A stretch of 64,000 bases of DNA from an uncultured Erythrobacter sp. (GTDB taxonomy: Bacteria; Pseudomonadota; Alphaproteobacteria; Sphingomonadales; Sphingomonadaceae), in the NCBI GenBank assembly GCA_937969505.1, contig CALBWA010000016.1, positions 1 through 64,000 of the forward strand. Reading direction: 5' to 3'. Below the pieces are notes generated by a model. It searched no databases and was not told where the DNA came from. It saw only the letters and a program-made list of their open reading frames with translations. Made by a program: the position numbers and the translations under genes. Of this stretch, positions 9,531 to 18,546 are shown piece by piece (the stretch's first letter is position 1; every line of letters begins with the position of its first letter).

Positions 9531-9556
9531 CATGTTGCACTGCACATTGTGCGGGT
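9531..9556. promoter_or_regulatory. TGCA-rich repeat cluster upstream of phaR, candidate operator
   Basis: Between alr and phaR the sequence holds a TGCA-N-TGCA element (9536-9544) with near repeats TTGCAC and TTGTGC beside it. PhaR-type regulators are known to recognise TGC-rich, dyad-like sites and to repress their own gene in some Alphaproteobacteria. Its use as a PhaR operator is my inference from position and base content. Confidence 0.3.
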
Positions 9557-9607
9557 GCTAAGCGCGATCCTCAATTCTTTCAGATAACATGAAACGGGGC
9601 AGCGCAT

Positions 9608-10192
9608 ATGGCAAAACAAAACAGGAAAGAGGGCGATCCGGTTATCGTCAAGAAGTACGCCAACCGGCGTCTCTACAACACCAGCTCGTCCAGTTATATC
9701 ACGCTTGATGATCTTGCCGGAATGGTCCGTGACAATGTGGAATTTCAGGTGCTGGATGCAAAGTCTGGCGAAGATATTACCCACTCGATTCTGACCCAGA
9801 TCATCATGGATGAAGAGGCCAATGGCGAGCAGATGCTGCCGGTCAGTTTTCTGCGCCAGCTGATTTCCATGTACGGCAATTCGATGCAGGCCATGATGCC
9901 TTCCTACCTGGAAGCGAGCATGACCAATTTTCGAGAAAACCAATCGAAGATTCGTGAGGCTTTTGAAAAGGGGATCAGCAACAGCCCGATCGCCAAGATT
10001 CATGAAACCAACATGGCGATGGTGCGCGCTGCTGCAGAAGCGTTCATCCCCGGTGCCTCGGGATCCGGAGCTGGTTCCTCTGCGAGGCCGGCCTCGCGAT
10101 CCGAAAGCGCCGAAACATCGGGTTCGGAAATCGATGCATTGAAAGAACAGATGGCAGCGATGCAGAAAAAGCTGGACGAGCTCGGCAAGTAA
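9608..10192 (+). CDS. phaR: Polyhydroxyalkanoate synthesis repressor PhaR
   Basis: PhaR is a DNA-binding protein that also binds polyhydroxyalkanoate granules; it represses phasin and its own gene until polymer appears. The 194-residue product has the PHB/PHA accumulation regulator N-terminal domain (VIVKKYANRRLYNT, residues 12-25, then SSYITLDDLA). The second conserved region follows (QIIMDEEANGEQMLPVSFLRQLI, near residues 62-84). The C-terminus is low-complexity and ends in a short coiled coil (EIDALKEQMAAMQKKLDELGK). The gene stands alone between alr and proS with an 84-base leader; no phaC, phaP or phaAB is visible in the window. Confidence 0.9.
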   Translation: MAKQNRKEGDPVIVKKYANRRLYNTSSSSYITLDDLAGMVRDNVEFQVLDAKSGEDITHSILTQIIMDEEANGEQMLPVSFLRQLISMYGNSMQAMMPSYLEASMTNFRENQSKIREAFEKGISNSPIAKIHETNMAMVRAAAEAFIPGASGSGAGSSARPASRSESAETSGSEIDALKEQMAAMQKKLDELGK

Positions 10193-10291
10193 GCCTGCTT
10201 TGCGTTGCACAAGCGGCGCCGACTGCATTGTCCGAAATTGGCGGCCCGATTGGGCGCTCAACATTTACAAATTTCAGGAATTTCAAAACCA

Positions 10292-11836
10292 GTGTCCCAG
10301 ATCCGTCATGCCCTCTCGGTTAAACGCGCCGACGATTTCGCCCAATGGTATCAGGCTGTCATTTCCGAAGGTGATCTCGCCGAGGAATCGGGAGTGCGCG
10401 GATGCATGGTGATCAAGCCGTGGGGCTATGGCATATGGGAACGCATCCAGCGCCTGATGGATGACCGGATCAAGGCCGCAGGTGTCCAGAATTGCTACTT
10501 CCCCTTGTTCATCCCGCTCGCCAATTTTGAGCGGGAAGCTGAACATGTCGACGGCTTTGCCAAGGAAATGGCGGTTGTCACCCATCACCGCCTGATCGCA
10601 GATGGCAAAGGCGGATTGATCCCCGATCCTGAAGCCAAGCTGGAAGAGCCCTTGGTGGTTCGTCCAACCTCGGAAACGATCATCGGCGATGCGATGTCGC
10701 GTTGGATCCAGAGCTGGCGCGATCTTCCGCTGCTCACCAACCAATGGGCCAATGTGGTCCGCTGGGAAATGCGGACCCGCATGTTCCTGCGCACGAGCGA
10801 ATTCCTCTGGCAGGAGGGGCATACCGCGCATGCTGACCGTGACGACGCATTGAAGGAAACCCACCGCGCGCTGGAAATGTACCGCGCGTGTGCGGAAGAG
10901 GACCTGGCTTTGCCCGTGATAACGGGTGAAAAGCCTGAAAACGAGCGTTTTCCCGGCGCAGTAGAGACGTGGTCGATCGAGGCGATGATGCAGGACGGCA
11001 AGGCCTTGCAAGCTGGAACCTCGCACTATCTGGGCACCAACTTCGCGCAAGCCGCCAACATCCAGTACCAGGATCGCGAAGGCAGCCAGACCCTGTGCCA
11101 CACCACCAGCTGGGGGGTTTCGACCCGGATGATCGGCGGCGTAATCATGACCCATGGCGATGATGATGGCATGCGGGTGCCCCCGGCCATTGCTCCGCAT
11201 CAGGTCATCATTCTGCCCATGCTGCGCGACAAGCCTGAAGACGAGCCTTTGCTTGAATATTGTGAAGCCTTGCGCGACGCGCTTGCTGGTCAAACCGCGC
11301 TGGGCGAGAAACTGCGCATCATGCTCGACACACGTCCAGGCAAGGCTGCGGCCAAGCGTTGGGACTGGGTGCGCAAGGGTGCTCCACTGATTGTCGAGGT
11401 CGGTTCGCGCGATATGGAAGGCAGCAAGGTTGCCCTGTTGCGCCGCAATGCGCTGTGGAACGCAGACAATGGCAAGCCGAATTTCGACTTCACCGACCGC
11501 GACGGCTTCATCAGCGATGTGTCCGGCCTGCTTGAGGCGATGCAGCAGGACATGTTTGATGAAGCGCGCGCGCGCCGCGATGAGAATATCAAGCGCGATT
11601 GCGCAAGCTGGCAGGATGTTGTCGATTTCTACAGCAATGCTGGTGCATTCCCGGGGTGGGTCGAGGTCCAATGGTCGAAACCCACCGGTGCGGCTCTGGA
11701 AGCCGTTGTTGAGCAGCTGAAGGAACAGAAGCTGACGATCCGTAATGTGCCGACCAACAGCGCGGCTGCCGATGGCTCGTGCATTTTCACCGGCGATGCC
11801 GCGGTCGAGAGGATCCTGCTCGCCCGCGCCTATTGA
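10292..11836 (+). CDS. proS: Prolyl-tRNA synthetase, archaeal/eukaryotic-like type
   Basis: ProRS charges tRNA-Pro in the cytoplasm. The 514-residue protein is a class II synthetase. The GTG at 10292 is chosen because SQIRHALSVKRADDFAQWY matches the usual N-terminus and CAGGAA lies upstream. Motif 2 is near MRTRMFLRTSEFLWQEGHT, and motif 3 is GVSTRMIGGVIMTHGDD. There is no bacterial-type editing insert between motifs 2 and 3. The anticodon-binding domain contains RKGAPLIVEVGSRDME, and a C-terminal extension ends in Tyr. These traits mark the archaeal/eukaryotic-like class rather than the long E. coli class or the short alphaproteobacterial class. Confidence 0.92.
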   Translation: MSQIRHALSVKRADDFAQWYQAVISEGDLAEESGVRGCMVIKPWGYGIWERIQRLMDDRIKAAGVQNCYFPLFIPLANFEREAEHVDGFAKEMAVVTHHRLIADGKGGLIPDPEAKLEEPLVVRPTSETIIGDAMSRWIQSWRDLPLLTNQWANVVRWEMRTRMFLRTSEFLWQEGHTAHADRDDALKETHRALEMYRACAEEDLALPVITGEKPENERFPGAVETWSIEAMMQDGKALQAGTSHYLGTNFAQAANIQYQDREGSQTLCHTTSWGVSTRMIGGVIMTHGDDDGMRVPPAIAPHQVIILPMLRDKPEDEPLLEYCEALRDALAGQTALGEKLRIMLDTRPGKAAAKRWDWVRKGAPLIVEVGSRDMEGSKVALLRRNALWNADNGKPNFDFTDRDGFISDVSGLLEAMQQDMFDEARARRDENIKRDCASWQDVVDFYSNAGAFPGWVEVQWSKPTGAALEAVVEQLKEQKLTIRNVPTNSAAADGSCIFTGDAAVERILLARAY

Positions 11837-11868
11837 TCTGAAGCGATGTGCGCGGCACAAGGCTACGC

Positions 11869-13344
11869 ATGATCAAATATCTAGCTATTGCCGCCGCCAT
11901 TGTTTCAACCTGTGCTTTTGCGCAGGAAACGCCTGAGCAGGAGGCGGAACGGCAGAGTCAGGAGGATCAATTGATCCATTGGGGCCATCGGCCGCTCTCG
12001 GATGATGTTGCCATTCGCATCGACCTGTCCTCGCTCGTTTCCGAGCAGCGATTGCGCGCGGACATGGATACGATTGTTGGGTTTGGAACGCGCCACACCT
12101 TGTCGAGCCAGACCGATCCAGAGCGGGGGATTGGCGCGGCGGTCAATTGGGCGCTTGATGAATTTCGCCGGATTGGCGCCGACTGCGATGATTGCCTGGA
12201 TGTGCAGTCGGTAGAGCGCGTTGTGCCGGAAAGTGCGCGCATCCCGCAGCCAACGCTGATCCGTAACGCCGTTGCAATCCAATGGGGCACGCAGCGGCCC
12301 AAGGAGGTGGTCATTGTCCAAGCCCACTACGACAGCCGTGTATCCGATGCACTCAACGGAGAGGATGATGCGCCCGGCGCCAATGATGATGGTTCCGGCA
12401 GTGTCATGGTGCTGGAGGCGTCCCGTATCCTGTCGAAACAGAGATACCCGTCGACGATCATCTATGCGTTGCTGAGCGGCGAGGAGCAGGGATTGTTCGG
12501 GGCGCAAATTTTGGCCGACTGGGTTGAAGCGCAAGGCATGACGGTAAAGGCCGTGCTGAACAATGATATGATTGGCAGCGCCTGCGGGTCTGACGGATTT
12601 TGCGATTACGAGCATGTGCGCGTGTTTTCGGAGGGACCAAGGGCTGATTCCACCGAACGACTTCGGTCACGCCAGCGCCGTTTTGGTGGCGAAAACGATA
12701 TGCCTGGACGCAATCTTGCACGCTGGCTGGGCGACGTGGCGGCGGCAAACCCCACCGGTATGCAAGTTCGCCAGATCTGGCGCACGGACCGGATGGGTAG
12801 GGGCGGGGACCAAATTCCGTTTCTCGACAAGGGCTATCCTGCACTGCGCATAGCTGTGTCGGTGGAAGATTATGAGCACCAGCATCAAGACCTGCGCACT
12901 GAGAATGGCATTACTTATGGCGATACGGTCGATGAACTTGATTTCGACTATCTCACCCGTGCGTCGGTGCTGAATGTGCAGGCGTTGCAACTGTTGGCTC
13001 TGGCACCAATGCCGCCTGCTGTGTCAGCCGATGCAGCGGTTCGGGTGGACACACAATTGGAATGGAATGCTGTCGAGGGGGCTGACCGTTACGTAATAAG
13101 GGCGCGCCGAACGGATGAACCCTATTGGCGCAGAGTTCTTCCCAACGGAACCCGGGGTGAGGATATTCGCGATGTCATCGATGGTCGGTACAAATCGGAA
13201 TATTCAGTCTCCGTCCCTCTGCGCGGCGATGACTGGCTGTTCGGTGTTGCTTCATGCGTGGGCCAATATTGCTCGCCTGTATCCAGCGCAGTGCCTGGCG
13301 GAGCTTTTGAGCCTGTCGCTAAGACCGAGGGTGACAGCAAGTAG
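11869..13344 (+). CDS. Secreted M28-family metallopeptidase
   Basis: This 491-residue exported zinc peptidase is of the M28 (aminopeptidase S/Y-like) family. The ATG at 11869 gives a clear signal peptide (MIKYLAIAAAIVSTCAFAQ). Zinc ligands sit in VQAHYDSR (His), PGANDDGSG (bridging Asp), LSGEEQGLFG (catalytic Glu and ligand Glu), NNDMIGS (Asp) and a late His in EDYEHQHQ. After about residue 390 there is a beta-rich domain resembling a fibronectin-like fold. It probably trims peptides in the periplasm or outside the cell. It follows proS by 32 bases and precedes rnr by 23, so it may be co-transcribed, though the functions are unrelated. Confidence 0.88.
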   Translation: MIKYLAIAAAIVSTCAFAQETPEQEAERQSQEDQLIHWGHRPLSDDVAIRIDLSSLVSEQRLRADMDTIVGFGTRHTLSSQTDPERGIGAAVNWALDEFRRIGADCDDCLDVQSVERVVPESARIPQPTLIRNAVAIQWGTQRPKEVVIVQAHYDSRVSDALNGEDDAPGANDDGSGSVMVLEASRILSKQRYPSTIIYALLSGEEQGLFGAQILADWVEAQGMTVKAVLNNDMIGSACGSDGFCDYEHVRVFSEGPRADSTERLRSRQRRFGGENDMPGRNLARWLGDVAAANPTGMQVRQIWRTDRMGRGGDQIPFLDKGYPALRIAVSVEDYEHQHQDLRTENGITYGDTVDELDFDYLTRASVLNVQALQLLALAPMPPAVSADAAVRVDTQLEWNAVEGADRYVIRARRTDEPYWRRVLPNGTRGEDIRDVIDGRYKSEYSVSVPLRGDDWLFGVASCVGQYCSPVSSAVPGGAFEPVAKTEGDSK

Positions 13345-13367
13345 CGCGCAGTTCATAGGCCACAGCC

Positions 13368-15701
13368 ATGGCCAAACCTCCTCATACCCAACGCTCAACC
13401 AAAAGACCTGCCGCCAAGCGGCGGCCACCAGGCTTGCCCTCGCGTCAGCAGGTGCTTGAATTCATTCAGGGCTCCGACGCCATTGTCGGCAAACGCGAAA
13501 TTGCGAAAGCTTTCGGGCTGAAAGGTCAGGAAAAGATCGCGCTGAAAAAACTGCTGAAGGACATGGCCGAAGAAGGTTTGATAGACGGCAAGAAAACTGC
13601 CTATCATCGAATGGGCGGCCTGCCCAAGGTCACGGTTCTGCGCGTTGTCGACATCGAGGATGGCGAGGCAATTGCGGTGCCCGATGCCTGGTCACCCGAT
13701 AGCCCCGATCCTGCCCCGCGCGTGACACTACGTGAAGGCGGAAAAGGCAGAGCGGGCAAGGGTGGCAAGGGCCGCCCCGGTATGGCGGCGCTCAAACGGG
13801 GCGACCGGGTTCTGACCCGCACGGAGCAAACCCAAGACGGTTGGGTCGGCCATCCAATGAAGCGGCTGCCATCCCGGACCGAGGGGCTGATGGGCGTTAT
13901 TGAAATTGATGCAAGCGGTAAGGCTTGGCTCGCGCCGGTTGATAAACGCGTGCGGCACTCATCCCCGATTTCCGATCTGGGCTCGGCTGAAGCTGGCCAG
14001 CTTGTGTTGGCAGAACAATCTGGCCGTTCCGCTCGTGCCGGGGTGAAAGTTGTCGAGATTTACGGTGATCCCCTTGCGCCCCGCAGCTTCAGCCTGATTG
14101 CCATTTCCAAGCATGGGATTCCCCATGTCTTCCCGCAGGAAGCACTGGATGAGGCCGAGCGTGCAGCCGGGCTTGAATTGAGCCAGGACAAGCGAACCGA
14201 CCTCACCCATATCCCGCTGGTCGCGATTGATCCTGCTGACGCGCGTGATCACGATGATGCGATCTGGGCGGCCCCGGCAGCCGATGGCGAGGGCTTTGAC
14301 GCGATCGTCGGCATTGCTGATGTCAGCTTTTACGTTCGGCCGGGCGGCGCTCTCGACAAGGAAGCGCGCAAGCGGGGCAATTCGGTTTATTTCCCGGACC
14401 GTGTTGTGCCGATGCTGCCCGAAATTCTGAGCGCGGATGTTTGTTCCTTGAAAGAGGGTCAGGACCGTGCGGCAATGGTTTGCCATCTGCGCATTACACC
14501 AGAGGGCAAGGTGACGAGTTGGCGGTTCGAACGTGCCCGGGTCAAACTTGCTCACAACATTGCTTACGAAGATGCGCAAACTGCTATCGATGGCGGCAAT
14601 GCACCCGAATATCTGACCCATTTGTGGGCTGCATGGAAAGCGCTGGCGGCAGCGCGCGATGACCGCGACCCCCTCAACCTCGATCTGCCTGAAAGGCGCG
14701 TCATCCTGGACGAACAGGGCAAGATCGCAGAAATCGCTGTGCGCGAGCGGCTCGATGCACACCGCGTGGTCGAAGATTTCATGATTGCGGCCAATGTTGC
14801 TGCTGCCAAGGCACTGGAAAGCAAAACTGCACCGGTGGTGTACCGCGTTCACGAACCACCAAGCCGCGAGAAACTGATTGCGCTGAAGGATTACCTTTCC
14901 ACCTTTGGCAAGAAGCTGGCGATGGGGCAGGTCATCACGCCGGGCCTCTTCAACCGGATGTTGAAGGATGTTGCTGAAGATTCGGAAAAAGCGCAGGTAA
15001 TGGAGGCGGTTCTGCGCAGTCAGACGCAGGCCTATTACGGTCCCAACAACGCCGGGCACTTTGGCCTCGCTCTTGGCTCTTATGCTCATTTCACCTCGCC
15101 CATTCGCCGCTACGCTGATTTGCTGATCCACCGCGCCTTGGTCGATGCGTTTCATTTGGAGCAACCCAAACCGAAAGGCGACTTGCCGTCGGGCACTGGA
15201 TTGGCGGACCGTGACCGTGATGATCTGTCCAAGATCACCGACGCGATCAGCAAAACAGAGCGGCGCGCGATGGAGGCTGAGCGCGATACTATTGATCGCT
15301 ATGTCGCCGCTTGGCTTGCGCAACGCGTGGGCGAGGTTTTTGAAACGCGCATCACCGGTGTGCAAAGTTTTGGCTTCTTTGCCACGATTGTCGGGCTTGG
15401 CGGGGATGGGCTGGTGCCGGTCTCAACCCTTGGCCGCGACTACTTCCGCTATGACGAAAAGGCGCAGGCGCTGATCGGGGAAGACAGCGGCACGCGCTAT
15501 GCTGCGGGTGACAAACTGAAGCTGCAACTGGCAGAGGCCAATCCGCTAACGGGTGCGATGAAGTTTGCGGTGCTCGACAGTGACGGCAAGGCAATTGAAG
15601 CCCGCGGCGACCGTCCCCCAATGCGTAACAAGCGCAAGCCGATAACGGGCCGTCGGGGGCGCCCATCAAACATCAGGCATCAGGGTCGCAAAAAACGTTG
15701 A
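13368..15701 (+). CDS. rnr: Ribonuclease R
   Basis: RNase R is a processive 3'-5' exoribonuclease that degrades structured RNA, including rRNA and mRNA stems. The 777-residue protein has an N-terminal winged-helix-like region (about residues 25-85), cold-shock/OB domains, and the RNB catalytic domain with the Asp cluster IDPADARDHDDAIWA near residue 290. The motif HFTSPIRRYADLLIHR follows near residue 570. An S1 domain (EVFETRITGVQSFGFF) and a very basic tail ending HQGRKKR close the protein, the usual order for RNase R. The N-terminal QRSTKRPAAKRRPP stretch is also basic. Confidence 0.95.
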   Translation: MAKPPHTQRSTKRPAAKRRPPGLPSRQQVLEFIQGSDAIVGKREIAKAFGLKGQEKIALKKLLKDMAEEGLIDGKKTAYHRMGGLPKVTVLRVVDIEDGEAIAVPDAWSPDSPDPAPRVTLREGGKGRAGKGGKGRPGMAALKRGDRVLTRTEQTQDGWVGHPMKRLPSRTEGLMGVIEIDASGKAWLAPVDKRVRHSSPISDLGSAEAGQLVLAEQSGRSARAGVKVVEIYGDPLAPRSFSLIAISKHGIPHVFPQEALDEAERAAGLELSQDKRTDLTHIPLVAIDPADARDHDDAIWAAPAADGEGFDAIVGIADVSFYVRPGGALDKEARKRGNSVYFPDRVVPMLPEILSADVCSLKEGQDRAAMVCHLRITPEGKVTSWRFERARVKLAHNIAYEDAQTAIDGGNAPEYLTHLWAAWKALAAARDDRDPLNLDLPERRVILDEQGKIAEIAVRERLDAHRVVEDFMIAANVAAAKALESKTAPVVYRVHEPPSREKLIALKDYLSTFGKKLAMGQVITPGLFNRMLKDVAEDSEKAQVMEAVLRSQTQAYYGPNNAGHFGLALGSYAHFTSPIRRYADLLIHRALVDAFHLEQPKPKGDLPSGTGLADRDRDDLSKITDAISKTERRAMEAERDTIDRYVAAWLAQRVGEVFETRITGVQSFGFFATIVGLGGDGLVPVSTLGRDYFRYDEKAQALIGEDSGTRYAAGDKLKLQLAEANPLTGAMKFAVLDSDGKAIEARGDRPPMRNKRKPITGRRGRPSNIRHQGRKKR

Positions 15702-15762
15702 CGCCCACCAACTGGAACGCTCGCGCTTTGCAATCATTGGTTTGTAAACAGGAGATAAATTG

Positions 15763-16278
15763 ATGATCACACCAGATACAAAGGTCCCGGATCTTGACCT
15801 TCCTCTGACCAATGGTCTGCGTTACAAATTGTCCGAGCAAACGCCTGACAATTTCACCCTGCTGGTGTTTTATCGCGGCAAACATTGCCCGATTTGCAGA
15901 AACCAGCTGGAAGACCTTTCGGCCAAACTCCAGACCTTTACCGAGAACGGTGTCAGCGTCGTGGCGGTGTCCATGGACAGCAAGGAACGCGCGATGCATA
16001 TCGACGAGAACTGGAACACTGGCGACGTTCCGCTCGCCTATGAATTGAGCGAGGACGACGCGCGCAAATGGGGTCTTTATATCAGCGAGAAGCGCCCCGA
16101 CAGCGAGGAACCAGAGGTGTTCTCGGAGCCTGGAATGTTTCTCGTGCGTCCTGACCTGAAGCTGTATTTTGCATCGACGCAAAATGCGCCGTTCACTCGC
16201 CCGCCGCTTGATGAGCTTATCCAAGGGATCAAATTCATCGTTTCAAAGGGGTATCCGACGCGCGGAACGCTGACCTGA
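15763..16278 (+). CDS. AhpC/TSA-type thioredoxin-fold protein
   Basis: This 171-residue redoxin-like protein has the CPIC motif (Cys42 and Cys45) inside FYRGKHCPICRNQLEDL, the position of the peroxidatic cysteine in AhpC/TSA proteins. A CxxC rather than PxxxTxxC motif suggests a thiol-disulfide or atypical peroxiredoxin role, probably cytoplasmic since no signal peptide is seen. The ATG at 15763 has AGGAG 9 bases upstream; an adjoining TTG at 15760 is a less likely start. Exact activity cannot be assigned. Confidence 0.8.
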   Translation: MITPDTKVPDLDLPLTNGLRYKLSEQTPDNFTLLVFYRGKHCPICRNQLEDLSAKLQTFTENGVSVVAVSMDSKERAMHIDENWNTGDVPLAYELSEDDARKWGLYISEKRPDSEEPEVFSEPGMFLVRPDLKLYFASTQNAPFTRPPLDELIQGIKFIVSKGYPTRGTLT

Positions 16279-16334
16279 TCGGAGTTGCACTCAACCCAAT
16301 TCACGAAGCAAGATACTGCGCCCGCTAAGCACGC

Positions 16335-16781
16335 TCAGTGGCTGGCTTTCGCCTCGTCATAATTGAGCGGAACGATGTACAGGGGGCAGGGCAGCGCGCC
16401 TGCATTGGCTGAAAAATGCGTGACGAGCGGACCGGGATTTCCTCCTCCGGCCGCGCCCAGAACCAGTGCTCCCACTTCGCTGTGCTCGGAGAGAAATTTG
16501 CGGATCACTTCGTGACCAGTGCCCATCATGACGGAAATGGTGGGCATCAGCCCGCTTTCGGCCAGAAGATTCCCGGCTGCTCCATGAGCGAGCATTTCAA
16601 CGCGATCGCGCGCTTCCTGCTCCATTGTCGCTTGCACCGCGCCAAACGCGCTGACATTCTGCTGGGTAACCAGGGCCAGTATATGCACCGCGCCATCCAC
16701 CGCTGCGGCACGGCGCGCAGCATACCGCAATGCTGAGCGGGCCTCGTCCGTATCGTCCATAATTACCAAGAATGTTCGCAT
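16335..16781 (-). CDS. Universal stress protein (UspA family)
   Basis: This 148-residue cytoplasmic single-domain Usp begins MRTFLVIMDDTDEARSALRYAARRA, the classical nucleotide-fold start. The glycine-rich C-terminal loop (GAAGGGNPGPLVTHFS) resembles the ATP-binding GxxG-9x-G(S/T) motif but is altered. The ATG at 16781 follows GAGGGG by 4 bases; the longer in-frame ORF lacks Usp similarity. It is divergent from pdhC across about 120 bases. Confidence 0.85.
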   Translation of the reverse strand: MRTFLVIMDDTDEARSALRYAARRAAAVDGAVHILALVTQQNVSAFGAVQATMEQEARDRVEMLAHGAAGNLLAESGLMPTISVMMGTGHEVIRKFLSEHSEVGALVLGAAGGGNPGPLVTHFSANAGALPCPLYIVPLNYDEAKASH

Positions 16782-16902
16782 CAGACCCCTCAATTTTGTG
16801 CATGGTATCTGCTGAAATCGTATTCTTAGCAAGAACCTTGCCCTCGGCGCTCTAATTCGCCAGAGCTTGCCGTAACGTCAAGAAAAGGAATTTTTTCCGC
16901 CG

Positions 16903-18348
16903 ATGCCTATCGAAATCAAGATGCCCGCATTGTCCCCCACCATGGAAGAGGGGACATTGGCCAAATGGCTGGTCAAGGTCGGGGACGAAGTCAGCTCGGG
17001 CGACATCATGGCCGAGATTGAAACCGACAAGGCAACCATGGAGTTCGAAGCGGTCGACGAGGGTGTGATCGCTTCCATCGCGGTGGAAGAAGGCACCGAG
17101 AACGTTTCGGTCGGCACAGTGATCGCGATCCTTGCTGAAGAGGGTGAGGATGTTGATGCAGCCGCTGCCGGCGGTAATTCGTCAGAATCTGCACCCGCTG
17201 CGTCTCCAACGCCAGCAGCAGCTCCTGCGCCTGCTGCAGATGGCCCTGCAGCAACGCCCAGCGCGCGCAAACTGGCTGAGGCAAGCGGCATAGATCTGGC
17301 GTCAATCGAAGGCACTGGCCCGGGTGGAAAGATCACCAAGGGTGATGTCGAAGCGGCCGGTGGCAGTGCCGCCGCCGATACGCCCGCGCCGGCTCCAAGC
17401 CCTTCGCCCACACCCGCGGCTGCGCCTAAGGCTGACGGGGAGCGTATAATCGCATCCCCCCTGGCAAAGCGGATTGCTGAACAGAAGGGGCTCGACCTGT
17501 CGGCCATCTCTGGCAGCGGCCCCAATGGCCGGATCGTCAAAGCTGATGTCGAAAATGCAGAGCCCGGTGCAGCGCCAACAAAAGCTGCAAGGCCCGCTGC
17601 ATCCGCCCCGGCCAGTGCTCCTGCGCCAACGCCATCGATCTCACCCGACGATGGTGGTGCTCCCTATGAAGAGCAGAAGCTCAACAATGTGCGCAAGGTT
17701 ATCGCCCGCCGCCTGACCGAGGCCAAACAACAGGTGCCGCACATATACCTCACCGTGGACGTGCGGCTCGACCCGCTGCTCAAGCTGCGCAAGGAGTTGA
17801 ACGCATCGCTCGAAGCGGACGGCGTCAAATTGTCGGTCAACGATCTGATTATCAAGGCGCTGGCTCGTTCACTCCAGCGAGAGCCACAATGCAACGTCAG
17901 CTTTCAGGGCGACGTGATGCACCAATACTCGCGTCAGGACATTTCGGTTGCCGTGGCGGCACCGTCTGGCCTGATCACGCCGATCATCAAAGATGCAGGC
18001 CGCAAGGGTCTGGCCGAGATATCGAACGAAATGAAAGAACTCGCCGGCAAGGCGCGCGAAGGCAAGTTGCAGCCGCATGAATATCAGGGCGGCACAGCAT
18101 CCTTGTCCAATCTGGGCATGTTCGGCACCAAGCAATTTGATGCGGTGATCAACCCGCCGCAAGGGATGATCCTGGCTGTTGGCGCTGGCGAGCAACGGCC
18201 CTTCGTCATTGACGGAGCTTTGCAAGTAGCGACCGTCATGAGCGTGACGGGCAGTTTCGATCACCGCGCGATTGATGGTGTGGATGGGGCGAAATTGCTC
18301 GACCAGTTCCGCAGTCTGATCGAAAACCCGATGGGGCTGGTGGTCTGA
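16903..18348 (+). CDS. pdhC: Pyruvate dehydrogenase E2, dihydrolipoamide acetyltransferase, with two subunit-binding domains
   Basis: E2 is the core of the pyruvate dehydrogenase complex and transfers the acetyl group from lipoate to CoA. The 481 residues hold a lipoyl domain (1-78, lipoyl Lys43 in ETDKATMEF). Two peripheral subunit-binding domains follow: about 119-151 ([13 protein letters not shown], ending GKITKGDVE) and about 182-218 ([15 protein letters not shown], ending GRIVKADVE). Ala/Pro-rich linkers separate them. The catalytic domain (about 243-481) carries SFDHRAIDG near the C-terminus. One such binding domain is usual; two intact copies are notable. lpd follows 198 bases later, while pdhA/pdhB lie about 38 kb away. 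Confidence 0.94.
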   Translation: MPIEIKMPALSPTMEEGTLAKWLVKVGDEVSSGDIMAEIETDKATMEFEAVDEGVIASIAVEEGTENVSVGTVIAILAEEGEDVDAAAAGGNSSESAPAASPTPAAAPAPAADGPAATPSARKLAEASGIDLASIEGTGPGGKITKGDVEAAGGSAAADTPAPAPSPSPTPAAAPKADGERIIASPLAKRIAEQKGLDLSAISGSGPNGRIVKADVENAEPGAAPTKAARPAASAPASAPAPTPSISPDDGGAPYEEQKLNNVRKVIARRLTEAKQQVPHIYLTVDVRLDPLLKLRKELNASLEADGVKLSVNDLIIKALARSLQREPQCNVSFQGDVMHQYSRQDISVAVAAPSGLITPIIKDAGRKGLAEISNEMKELAGKAREGKLQPHEYQGGTASLSNLGMFGTKQFDAVINPPQGMILAVGAGEQRPFVIDGALQVATVMSVTGSFDHRAIDGVDGAKLLDQFRSLIENPMGLVV

Positions 18349-18480
18349 TCAGGCCGGAGCTTTCCTACTGGACATGCGGGCCCTAGACCAGTTTGATGAA
18401 AGTCACACGCAAAACTCTGATAAGTATGTCTAATCCTCTCTATGATCGCTGGAAAAAGTTTGTCTCTAGGACTGTGTAAC

Positions 18481-18537
18481 ATGTGTAACCAACAAAGCTG
18501 GTTTCAGCCCTGGGTAAACACACAAATGAAGCATTAA
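18481..18537 (+). other. Possible 18-codon leader ORF ahead of lpd
   Basis: This short ATG-to-TAA frame encodes 18 residues (two Trp, at 7 and 11). It has AGGA 9 bases upstream, and its stop overlaps the AAGGGA ribosome site of lpd, 9 bases before the lpd ATG. Direct repeats TGTGTAAC (18473-18480 and 18482-18489) lie at its start. This could be a translated leader coupling to lpd, but an ORF of this size can occur by chance. Confidence 0.25.
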
Positions 18538-18546
18538 GGGAACACC

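Noticed and set aside
9608-10192. A polyhydroxyalkanoate gene cluster
   Set aside because: Only phaR is present; the neighbours alr and proS are unrelated.
10283-11860. Long minus-strand frame of 525 codons opposite proS
   Set aside because: It mirrors the codon structure of proS and shows no recognisable domain, so it is a shadow frame.
13959-15365. Long minus-strand frame opposite rnr
   Set aside because: It lies fully within rnr and has no domain or ribosome-binding site; it is a shadow frame.
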